A DNA stretch of 6,077 nucleotides from an uncultured Lachnospiraceae bacterium (GTDB lineage Bacteria; Bacillota; Clostridia; Lachnospirales; Lachnospiraceae), in the NCBI GenBank assembly GCA_945485625.1, contig CALYSH010000100.1, positions 1-6,077 on the forward strand, in the 5' to 3' direction. Below the pieces are notes generated by a model, which had not been told where the DNA came from, did not search any database, and saw nothing but the letters and a program-made list of their open reading frames with translations. The stretch's first letter is position 1, and every line of letters starts with the position of its first letter. The position numbers and the translations under genes were made by a program. Of this stretch, positions 1-5,036 are shown in pieces.

Positions 1-278
1 ATGAAGAATGGAGGACGGAATATATGACATTATTTATGAGAGACGAAGAAATGAGAGCAGAAGGTAGAGCAGAAGGCAGAACTCAGGGAATTGCCATAGG
101 AAGGGCAAGCTCAATTTTAGATATTTTATCAACCTTGGGTCCTATTTCCGAGAAGACAAAAATGCGTATTGAATCAGAAATGAATTTAGATCTGTTGTGT
201 GATTGGCTTAAGATAGCTGTGAAATGTACGTCAGTTGAGGAATTTGAAAATCATATCACAAGTGAAAATTCGAAGTAA
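1..278 (+). CDS. C-terminal part of an Rpn-family (PD-(D/E)XK) nuclease/transposase-like protein, cut by the left edge
   Basis: The frame is open from base 3 and ends with TAA at 276-278, so the ATG at 24 is probably internal. The residues before it (EEWRTEY) continue smoothly into MTLFMRDEEMRAEGRAEGRTQG. An EEWR-EYM segment followed by charged AEGR-type repeats and a short helical tail is what I recall at the C-terminus of Rpn/PDDEXK_2 'transposase-family' proteins, which are multicopy in Lachnospiraceae. Family members are DNA endonucleases linked to RecA-independent recombination, but the catalytic domain would lie left of the window, so activity cannot be judged. The tail (about residues 30-90) has L/I-rich helices and ends in a DWLKIAVKCTSVEEFENHI-type segment. 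The DNA looks more AT-rich than the genes to the right, which fits an accessory gene. A strong terminator follows directly. The family call is from recalled pattern, not from a catalytic motif. Confidence 0.7.
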   Translation, partial: EEWRTEYMTLFMRDEEMRAEGRAEGRTQGIAIGRASSILDILSTLGPISEKTKMRIESEMNLDLLCDWLKIAVKCTSVEEFENHITSENSK

Positions 279-281
279 TGT

Positions 282-309
282 ATCCCCGGGAGTTTTCCCG
301 GGGATTTTT
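282..309 (+). terminator. Strong intrinsic terminator after the Rpn-family gene
   Basis: The stem ATCCCCGGGA (282-291) pairs with TTCCCGGGGAT (295-305) around a GTTT loop and is followed by TTTTT (305-309). It begins 3 bases after the TAA stop. The GC-rich stem of about 9-10 bp with a short loop and U-tract is a textbook rho-independent terminator on the + strand. It isolates the next gene from upstream transcription and argues against any start for that gene to its left. Confidence 0.93.
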
Positions 310-393
310 GCATATACTAATCCGGACAAAATGAAAGGAAACTCCGGTTTTGGAAAAAAAGGTTCGAAACAGGTGAAAGGGAAATGCGTCCGG

Positions 394-1242
394 ATGGTGA
401 AAAAATATAGTCTGATTGCGATTGCGGCCCTGGTGTATGCCCTGGGGGTCGGTGTGGTATTGGAGCCAGCGCATTTGGTGACGGGTGGCGTGACAGGTAT
501 GGGAATTGTGTTCAATTATGTGACCGGTGTGGGAACCGGTACCTGGATATTACTTTTGAATATACCCATATTGATTGTGGGAGCCATGCGGTTCGGGAAG
601 CGTTTTATTGCCTCCACGGTTTACTTTATTGTGATGTCGTCCGTATTTACCGATGTGATTGCAGTATTTGTAAAGGAACCGATTCTTACGGATCCCTTAC
701 TGGTTGCGGTAGCAGGAGGGAGCCTTACCGCTACCGGTATGGGGTGGGCCCTTCGGAATGGGGCAACCTCCGGCGGAATTGATATTATTGTGAAGCTGAT
801 TCGGAGAAGAAGACCTCACATGAAAACCAGTACCTTGATTTTCCTGATGGATATTGTGATTGTTGGGGTGGGGGCACTTGTATTGCAGGATTTGGAGAAA
901 ACGTTGTATGCAGCTGTGAGTGTAGCGACTACATCCTACGTGTTGGATCTGGTGCTGTACGGGAAGGATGAGGCCCGTCAGTACCTGGTCATCAGCGATA
1001 AATCCGGGGAGATTGCCGCAAGGCTTCTGGAGGAGCTGCACACCGGAGTGACATATCTGACAGGACAGGGAGCCTTTTCATCCAGGGAGAAGCAGATACT
1101 GCTCTGTGTGGTGCGGAAGCCCCGCTCTTCGAAGCTGGAGGGGATTGTACGGGATACGGACCCACAGGCTTTCCTGATTGTGAGCAATGCCACACGCATC
1201 TATGGGGAAGGCTATAAGAGCTTTTTTGGGGAAAGCTTTTGA
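394..1242 (+). CDS. YitT-family integral membrane protein with C-terminal DUF2179 domain
   Basis: The protein has 282 residues, the usual size for this family. Residues 1-190 are hydrophobic with about five membrane segments (roughly 5-22, 48-64, 72-92, 101-120, 147-165). They carry two related glycine motifs, LVTGGVTGMG (28-37) and GATSGGIDII (123-132), typical of the YitT domain. Residues 195-275 form the cytosolic DUF2179 domain, with GVTYLTGQGAFSSREKQIL (218-236) and a final IVSNATRIYGEGY. The biochemical role of the family is unknown; a transport or signalling role is only a guess. I chose ATG 394 because it gives the usual MVKKYSL start just before the first membrane helix, with GGTGAAAGG 13-20 bases upstream. 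GTG 373 and ATG 331 are alternatives in the same frame. A TATACT (313-318) just after the upstream terminator could be its -10 box, but no convincing -35 is visible. Confidence 0.92.
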   Translation: MVKKYSLIAIAALVYALGVGVVLEPAHLVTGGVTGMGIVFNYVTGVGTGTWILLLNIPILIVGAMRFGKRFIASTVYFIVMSSVFTDVIAVFVKEPILTDPLLVAVAGGSLTATGMGWALRNGATSGGIDIIVKLIRRRRPHMKTSTLIFLMDIVIVGVGALVLQDLEKTLYAAVSVATTSYVLDLVLYGKDEARQYLVISDKSGEIAARLLEELHTGVTYLTGQGAFSSREKQILLCVVRKPRSSKLEGIVRDTDPQAFLIVSNATRIYGEGYKSFFGESF

Positions 1243-1258
1243 AAGAGAGAAGTTTTTC

Positions 1259-1287
1259 TTGCCCTATGGATGTGTGGATAGTATATT
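1259..1287 (+). promoter_or_regulatory. Candidate sigma-A promoter for the DUF3267-type gene
   Basis: TTGCCC (1259-1264) and TATATT (1282-1287) are separated by exactly 17 bases and lie about 60 bases upstream of ATG 1346. The -35 matches consensus at four of six positions and the -10 at five of six. No strong terminator separates this gene from the YitT-family gene, so read-through is also possible. The call rests on motif match only. Confidence 0.4.
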
Positions 1288-1345
1288 GTGTGTAAGCAAA
1301 TTTTCTTCAAAAAAAATACGGAAAATTGTTACGGAGGACAAATCA

Positions 1346-1927
1346 ATGATATTTCACAGAGCAGGAAAATACAACGGGGATGAAAGTACGTTGCCCCAAA
1401 GAGAGCATCATCCCAATGCGGTACCATTCAAGGAACCGAAGAGTATGCTTTTGTTATCCATTATTGCCAATGCGGGAGCTTTTCTTATGATCGTATTAAT
1501 GGGTATACCGGTATTTCTGCTGGGAAGAGAATATATTACGCGGGATAATTCCATATTCCTTGTGCTGGCGCTGTGGTTTCCTATGCTTACTATAGTGCCC
1601 CATGAGTTCCTGCATGCGCTCTGTTTTAAAAAGGATGTGTATTATTATACCAATTTCAAGCAAGGTATGGCCTTTGTGGTTGGTACGGAGGATATGTCCA
1701 AGCTTCGCTTTATTATGATGAGTCTATGCCCCAATCTGGTGTTTGGATGGTTACCCTATTTGATATTTCTTTTGTTCCCCAATCTTGTATATGTGGGTGC
1801 GTTCGGCACCATTTGTATCGGAATGGGGTTTGGGGACTACATCAATGTATTTAATGCTTTGACACAGATGCCCAAGGGTGCGAAAACCTACCTTTGCGGC
1901 ATGCATTCCTACTGGTATGTGGATTGA
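1346..1927 (+). CDS. Small membrane protein with HEXXH motif (DUF3267-type putative zinc metalloprotease)
   Basis: The protein has 193 residues. ATG 1346 is favoured by a GGAGG at 1333-1337 with 8-base spacing; the frame is open further left, but that would overlap the preceding gene. The N-terminal ~33 residues are polar. Membrane segments lie at about 34-60, 69-85, 123-146 and 147-163. HEFLH (86-90), at the end of the second segment, matches the HEXXH zinc-binding motif of gluzincin/S2P-like proteases and is the hallmark of DUF3267 proteins. A conserved-looking GFGDYINVF (161-169) supplies Asp164, a possible third metal ligand by analogy (inference). The C-terminus, PKGAKTYLCGMHSYWYVD, also fits the family as I recall it. 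The substrate is unknown. Neighbouring genes give no clue: a YitT-type gene lies upstream and the SRP cluster downstream, with its own promoter. Confidence 0.82.
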   Translation: MIFHRAGKYNGDESTLPQREHHPNAVPFKEPKSMLLLSIIANAGAFLMIVLMGIPVFLLGREYITRDNSIFLVLALWFPMLTIVPHEFLHALCFKKDVYYYTNFKQGMAFVVGTEDMSKLRFIMMSLCPNLVFGWLPYLIFLLFPNLVYVGAFGTICIGMGFGDYINVFNALTQMPKGAKTYLCGMHSYWYVD

Positions 1928-1987
1928 GTCCGTTGAGAAAAAACAAATTCTCCGAAGACAAAATTTTGAAAAGGAAATATAACACGC

Positions 1988-2009
1988 TGTCAAGAAAAAA
2001 TACTTGACA
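1988..2009. repeat. Inverted repeat overlapping the -35 box of the ylxM-ffh promoter
   Basis: TGTCAAG (1988-1994) and CTTGACA (2003-2009) are perfect 7-base arms separated by the A-rich spacer AAAAAATA. The right arm contains the TTGACA -35 element. Such a dyad could be a repressor site or could arise by chance from the -35 hexamer. No matching -10 exists on the opposite strand, so I do not call a divergent promoter. Confidence 0.4.
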
Positions 2010-2032
2010 CCACATAAATTTTATTGTATGAT
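2004..2032 (+). promoter_or_regulatory. ylxM: Strong sigma-A promoter of the ylxM-ffh operon
   Basis: TTGACA (2004-2009), a 17-base AT-rich spacer, and TATGAT (2027-2032) match sigma-A consensus at 11 of 12 positions. It lies 53 bases upstream of the ylxM start, predicting transcription from about 2038-2040. It separates the housekeeping cluster from the accessory genes on its left. Confidence 0.87.
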
Positions 2033-2063
2033 ACACAAGGTGTCGGAAGATGCCTTGTGTTTT
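2033..2063 (+). terminator. Inverted repeat with T-tract spanning the ylxM transcription start
   Basis: ACACAAGG (2033-2040) and CCTTGTGT (2053-2060) are perfect arms. Inside them TGTC/GATG adds four more pairs (two G-T wobbles) closing on a GGAA (GNRA-type) tetraloop, and TTTT (2060-2063) then GCTTTAT follows. In a transcript entering from the left this would form a 12-bp terminator-like hairpin. A transcript starting at the promoter's own predicted start near 2039 would lack most of the left arm and keep only the inner ~6 bp. It could also be a protein-binding operator. The pairing is visible; its function is inferred. Confidence 0.55.
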
Positions 2064-2085
2064 GCTTTATAGGCAGGAAGTGAAG

Positions 2086-2433
2086 ATGGAAAAGATTTAC
2101 GAGCAGACTCTTCTGTATGATTTCTACGGAGAGTTATTGACCAAGCATCAGCAGAGCATTTATGAGGATGCGGTGTACAACGATATGTCCCTGGGTGAAA
2201 TCGCGGAGGAGCAGGGTATCAGCAGGCAGGGTGTGCATGATCTGATACGAAGATGTGATAAGATATTGCTGGATTATGAAGAAAAGCTTCATCTGGTAGA
2301 GCGTTTTACGAAGGCCAGGGATACCATTTCCCGAATCGAGGCTCTGACAGTGGAGAATCCGGAAGGGACGGCAATGTCAAAGCGTTTGGAGGAGATTCGT
2401 AAATTATCCCGTGAACTTCTGGAAGAGTTGTAA
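2086..2433 (+). CDS. ylxM: YlxM (UPF0122), putative HTH protein associated with SRP
   Basis: The protein has 115 residues, close to the ~110 of Bacillus YlxM. It opens with YEQTLLYDFYGELLTKHQQ, the family signature resembling sigma region 4, and carries a helix-turn-helix at about 35-57 (SLGEIAEEQGISRQGVHDLI). The remainder is charged and probably coiled-coil (65-115). YlxM is encoded next to ffh across Firmicutes, and streptococcal work places it at the signal recognition particle, where it modulates Ffh activity. A DNA-binding role from the HTH is unproven. ATG 2086 has AGGAAG at 2075-2080; the upstream in-frame ATG at 2050 lies inside the inverted repeat and lacks a site. ffh follows 24 bases later, clearly in the same operon. 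Confidence 0.95.
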   Translation: MEKIYEQTLLYDFYGELLTKHQQSIYEDAVYNDMSLGEIAEEQGISRQGVHDLIRRCDKILLDYEEKLHLVERFTKARDTISRIEALTVENPEGTAMSKRLEEIRKLSRELLEEL

Positions 2434-2457
2434 GCATGACAGACAGGAGAATGTAGA

Positions 2458-3828
2458 GTGGCATTTGAAAGCTTAACCGAAAAACTTCAGAATGTATTTA
2501 AGAGCCTGAGAGGCAAGGGACGTCTGACAGAAGAGGATGTTAAGCTTGCCATGAAGGAAGTCAAGATGGCTCTCCTGGAAGCGGATGTGAATTTCCGTGT
2601 GGTAAAGCAGTTTGTGAAATCTGTGGAAGAGCGTGCAATCGGTCAGGATGTCATGAACGGTCTGAATCCCGGTCAGATGGTTATTAAGATCGTAAACGAG
2701 GAAATGATTGCCCTCATGGGCAGTGAGACCACTGAGGTGGCGTTTCAGCCCGGGAAATCCATCACTGTGATTCTGATGGCAGGTCTTCAGGGTGCAGGTA
2801 AGACCACCGCCACTGCTAAGCTTGCCGGAAAGTTTAAACAGAAGGGTAAGAAATCCTTACTGGTTGCCTGTGACATTTACAGACCTGCTGCAATCGAACA
2901 GCTGCAGATTAACGGTAAGAAACAGGAAGTGGATGTTTTCACCATGGGTACGGATCATAAGCCCTGGGAAATTGCCACAGAGGCACTTGCCTTTGCAGAA
3001 AAGAATGGTCATAATGTAGTGATTCTGGATACTGCCGGACGTCTTCATATTGATGAGGATATGATGCAGGAGCTTCAGGAGATAAAGGAGCACATTGCAG
3101 TACATCAGACTCTGCTGGTTGTGGATGCCATGACCGGTCAGGATGCTGTCAATGTGGCAAAGGAGTTCAACGAGAAGGTAGGCGTGGATGGTGTTATCCT
3201 CTCCAAGATGGATGGTGATACCCGAGGCGGTGCCGCACTTTCCATTAAGGCGGTTACCGGGAAGCCCATTCTCTATGTGAGCATGGGCGAGAAGCTCGCC
3301 GATATGGAGCAGTTCTATCCGGATCGTATGGCAAACCGTATTCTGGGCATGGGGGATGTGTTGTCCCTGATTGAGAAGGCACAGGAGTCCATTGATATCG
3401 ATGAGGAAAAGGGCCGGGAGATGGCCGGCCGCATGAAGAAGGGAAAATTCGATTTTGAAGATTACCTGGAGAGCATGAAGCAGATGCGGAATATGGGCGG
3501 TTTATCAAGTATATTCAGTATGCTTCCCGGTATGGGTGTGAAGGCCGGTGATCTGGAAGGCATGGTGGATGAAAAGCAGTTAAAGCATATGGAAGCAATC
3601 GTCCTGTCCATGACAGTAGAAGAGAGAAGAAACCCGAAGCTGTTAAATCCCCGCAGAAAGCATCGCATTGCCAAGGGTGCCGGCGTGGATATCGCAGTGG
3701 TGAACCGCTTTATCAAACAGTTTGAGCAGAGTCAGAAAATGATGAAGCAGTTTGGTGGCGGCGGGAAACGTCGGGGCGGTATGTTTGGAGGCTTCCCCGG
3801 AATGAAGGGCGGCCGGTTCCCGTTTTAG
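2458..3828 (+). CDS. ffh: Signal recognition particle protein Ffh (SRP54 GTPase)
   Basis: The protein has 456 residues, typical full length. It binds 4.5S/SRP RNA and the signal sequences of nascent chains and delivers ribosomes to FtsY at the membrane. The N domain covers about 1-88 (FESLTEKLQNVFKSLRGKG, then ALLEADVNFRVVKQF). The GTPase G domain covers about 100-300, with P-loop GLQGAGKTT (109-117), insertion-box DIYRPAAIEQL (139-149), DTAGR (191-195), SKMDGDTRGGAAL (249-261) and GEKL (277-280). The methionine-rich M domain covers about 325-430 and includes the RNA-binding helix region NPRRKHRIAKGAG (397-409). The tail is Gly/Arg-rich (434-456). The start codon is GTG, preceded by AGGAGA at 2445-2450 with 7-base spacing. 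No intrinsic terminator of normal strength follows, so read-through into rpsP is possible. Confidence 0.98.
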   Translation: MAFESLTEKLQNVFKSLRGKGRLTEEDVKLAMKEVKMALLEADVNFRVVKQFVKSVEERAIGQDVMNGLNPGQMVIKIVNEEMIALMGSETTEVAFQPGKSITVILMAGLQGAGKTTATAKLAGKFKQKGKKSLLVACDIYRPAAIEQLQINGKKQEVDVFTMGTDHKPWEIATEALAFAEKNGHNVVILDTAGRLHIDEDMMQELQEIKEHIAVHQTLLVVDAMTGQDAVNVAKEFNEKVGVDGVILSKMDGDTRGGAALSIKAVTGKPILYVSMGEKLADMEQFYPDRMANRILGMGDVLSLIEKAQESIDIDEEKGREMAGRMKKGKFDFEDYLESMKQMRNMGGLSSIFSMLPGMGVKAGDLEGMVDEKQLKHMEAIVLSMTVEERRNPKLLNPRRKHRIAKGAGVDIAVVNRFIKQFEQSQKMMKQFGGGGKRRGGMFGGFPGMKGGRFPF

Positions 3829-3852
3829 GGGATAGTATGCATATATGAAAAC

Positions 3853-3869
3853 AGGGGTTCGATTCCCCT
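3853..3869 (+). other. tRNA T-arm-like hairpin in the ffh-rpsP gap (tRNA relic or structured leader)
   Basis: AGGGG (3853-3857), TTCGATT (3858-3864) and CCCCT (3865-3869) form a perfect 5-bp stem with a 7-base loop, exactly a tRNA T-stem/loop (GGTTCGANNCC consensus). The preceding AAAAC resembles the variable loop of tRNA-Glu-like genes. No acceptor, D or anticodon arm can be folded from flanking DNA and no CCA follows, so it is not a functional tRNA. It may be a remnant of a tRNA 3' half, an old integration footprint, or an RNA hairpin in the rpsP leader. A 19-codon frame (3845-3904) runs through it. Confidence 0.45.
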
Positions 3870-3877
3870 ATCAGAAA

Positions 3878-3920
3878 TTTGACGAAAGAATCATCAGCCC
3901 ATAAGGTCAAAATGATTTTT
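3878..3920 (+). promoter_or_regulatory. Two mutually exclusive stems in the rpsP leader
   Basis: TTTGAC (3878-3883) can pair with GTCAAA (3906-3911). AAGAATCAT (3886-3894) can pair with ATGATTTTT (3912-3920), with one G-T pair. The stems interleave and so probably compete. The second is AU-rich and ends in a T-run, giving a weak terminator-like shape. It lies 39 bases upstream of the rpsP start codon. This could be an expression switch for S16 or simply AT-rich chance pairing; I recognise no named ribosomal-protein leader. Confidence 0.25.
3879..3907 (+). promoter_or_regulatory. Weak candidate promoter for rpsP
   Basis: TTGACG (3879-3884) and TAAGGT (3902-3907) are separated by 17 bases. The -35 is near consensus (five of six) but the -10 matches at only three positions. 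It would start transcription about 45 bases before rpsP. It overlaps the competing stems, so one of the two readings may be wrong. Confidence 0.25.
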
Positions 3921-3958
3921 GAGTATATATTTAATTTAATTTTTTGGAGGAAAAAGAA

Positions 3959-4204
3959 ATGGCAGTAAAGATCAGATTAAGAAGAATGGGACAGAAAAAA
4001 GCACCTTTTTACAGAATTATCGTAGCAGATTCCCGCTCTCCCAGAGATGGTAGATGCATCGAGGAAATCGGTACCTACGATCCTTCCACCGATCCCAGCA
4101 CTTTCCAGATCAACGAGGAGCTGGCAAAGAAGTGGCTTGCAAACGGTGCTCAGCCTACTGAGGTTGTAGGAAAGCTTTTCAAGGCAGCCGGTATTGAGAA
4201 ATAA
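3959..4204 (+). CDS. rpsP: Small ribosomal subunit protein S16 (bS16)
   Basis: The protein has 81 residues, full length. It begins MAVKIRLRRMGQKKAPFYRI, the bS16 signature, followed by VADSRSPRDGRCIEEIGTYDP (22-42). S16 is an early-binding protein of the 30S body that stabilises 16S rRNA folding. ATG 3959 has a strong GGAGG at 3946-3950 with 8-base spacing; an in-frame TTG at 3944 is rejected because the family starts at this Met. khpA follows 24 bases later with its own strong site, so the two are translated from one message. As elsewhere in bacteria, S16 shares its cluster with rimM and trmD. Confidence 0.98.
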   Translation: MAVKIRLRRMGQKKAPFYRIIVADSRSPRDGRCIEEIGTYDPSTDPSTFQINEELAKKWLANGAQPTEVVGKLFKAAGIEK

Positions 4205-4228
4205 TAATCAAATCTTTGGAGGTCGATT

Positions 4229-4456
4229 ATGAAGGAATTGGTAGAAGTAGTTGCAAAGGCTCTTGTTAACCATCCGGAAGAGGTCGTTGTTACCGAGAAG
4301 GTTGACGGCAAGAACATTGTGGTAGAGCTTCATGTTGCAGCCTCCGATATGGGTAAGGTGATCGGAAAGCAGGGTAGAATTGCAAAGGCAATCCGTACCG
4401 TTGTGAAAGCTGCATCATCAAAAGATAATACCAGAGTGGACGTTGAAATTGTCTAA
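4229..4456 (+). CDS. khpA: KhpA, KH-domain RNA-binding protein (YlqC family)
   Basis: The protein has 75 residues, the normal size. It is a single KH domain: beta strands near 30-36 (NIVVELHV) flank the RNA-binding GXXG loop seen as VIGKQGR (44-50), followed by helix IAKAIRTVVKAA. KhpA acts in the cytoplasm, usually as a dimer with KhpB/Jag, on many RNAs. In streptococci it affects cell elongation and division. Its place right after rpsP is conserved in Firmicutes. ATG 4229 is preceded by GGAGG (4218-4222) with 6-base spacing. Bacillus has ylqD between this gene and rimM; here that gene is absent and a strong hairpin occupies the gap. Confidence 0.96.
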   Translation: MKELVEVVAKALVNHPEEVVVTEKVDGKNIVVELHVAASDMGKVIGKQGRIAKAIRTVVKAASSKDNTRVDVEIV

Positions 4457-4461
4457 TGGAT

Positions 4462-4498
4462 TAAAAAGCGGAATGCGTCTGACGCGTTTCGCTTTTTA
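4462..4498 (+). terminator. Intergenic terminator/attenuator between khpA and rimM
   Basis: TAAAAAGCG (4462-4470) through GCG at 4477 pairs with CGC at 4483 through CGCTTTTTA (4490-4498). This gives a continuous 16-bp stem with two G-T pairs and a five-base TCTGA loop. The 3' arm ends in TTTTT and the 5' arm starts with AAAAA, the pattern of an intrinsic terminator that could work on either strand. It starts 6 bases after the khpA stop and ends 25 bases before the rimM start. No promoter fits between it and rimM, so rimM-trmD probably rely on partial read-through. Confidence 0.8.
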
Positions 4499-4523
4499 TA
4501 CACTTAAGGGTGTGGGAGTTTTT

Positions 4524-5036
4524 ATGGAAACAAGATTTCAAATCGGGGTGATTACATCCACCCACGGTGTGCGTGGTGAAGTGAAGGTATTTCCCACCAC
4601 AGATGATATGAAGCGATTTAAGAGACTGAAGACTGTGATTTTAGCTGATGAAAAGTCAGAGAAAATCGTAGCAGTGGAGCAGGTAAAGTTTTTCAAGCAG
4701 TTTGTTATTCTGAAGCTTGAGGGAATTGATGATATGGATCAGGCGAACAAATTGCGCCGGTCCCGCCTGTTGGTAGAACGGAAGGATGCTGTGCCTCTGC
4801 GTAAGGATGAATATTACCGTGCGGATTTGCTGGGACTGCGTATTCTGGATGAAGAGGAACAGTGTATTGGTGAACTCACGGATGTGATGGAAACCGGTGC
4901 GAACGATGTGTATGAGATTACCATGACGGATGGAAGAAGCTTTTTACTTCCCGCCATCAAGCAATGCGTGCTGGAGGTAAAGCCGGAAGAGGGCTTTATG
5001 AAGATTCATATTCTGGAAGGATTGTTAGACGAATGA
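4524..5036 (+). CDS. rimM: Ribosome maturation factor RimM
   Basis: The protein has 170 residues, typical length. The N-terminal RimM domain (about 5-87) starts FQIGVITSTHGVRGEVKV, with the conserved H-G-x-x-G-E core. The C-terminal PRC-barrel (about 96-170) contains DEYYRADLLGLRI (95-107), the GANDVYEI segment (125-132) and the closing FLLPAIKQCVLEV. RimM binds S19 and helps assemble the 30S head, including 16S rRNA processing. ATG 4524 has GGGAG at 4514-4518 with 5-base spacing and aligns with the family start; the open frame further left only reads through the hairpin. Its stop overlaps the trmD start as ATGA (5033-5036), pointing to translational coupling. Confidence 0.97.
   Translation: METRFQIGVITSTHGVRGEVKVFPTTDDMKRFKRLKTVILADEKSEKIVAVEQVKFFKQFVILKLEGIDDMDQANKLRRSRLLVERKDAVPLRKDEYYRADLLGLRILDEEEQCIGELTDVMETGANDVYEITMTDGRSFLLPAIKQCVLEVKPEEGFMKIHILEGLLDE

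Noticed and set aside
235..393. A longer YitT-family protein starting at TTG 235 or ATG 331
   Set aside because: It would overlap the upstream gene and run through a strong terminator, adds non-family residues, and has no ribosome binding site. ATG 394 gives the normal 282 residues.
1216..1240. Hairpin at the end of the YitT-family gene as a terminator
   Set aside because: The 9-bp stem is AT-rich with a wobble pair, and the T-run lies inside the arm and is followed by GAAAGAG, so termination would be weak at best.
1187..1345. Longer DUF3267-type protein starting at ATG 1187
   Set aside because: It overlaps the preceding gene by 56 bases and has no good ribosome binding site. ATG 1346 has GGAGG at ideal spacing.
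1960..1993. Divergent promoter on the - strand using TTGACA complementary to 1988-1993
   Set aside because: No -10-like hexamer occurs at 16-18 bases, and no - strand gene follows.
3805..3880. A complete tRNA gene ending in the T-arm hairpin
   Set aside because: No 5' acceptor strand pairs with the bases after the T-arm, no D or anticodon arm folds, and the needed 5' half would be ffh coding sequence.
3878..3920. H-type pseudoknot or preQ1-like riboswitch in the rpsP leader
   Set aside because: The stems interleave, but the third loop has zero bases and the second has eleven, which does not fit pseudoknot geometry; no known ligand-binding core is visible.
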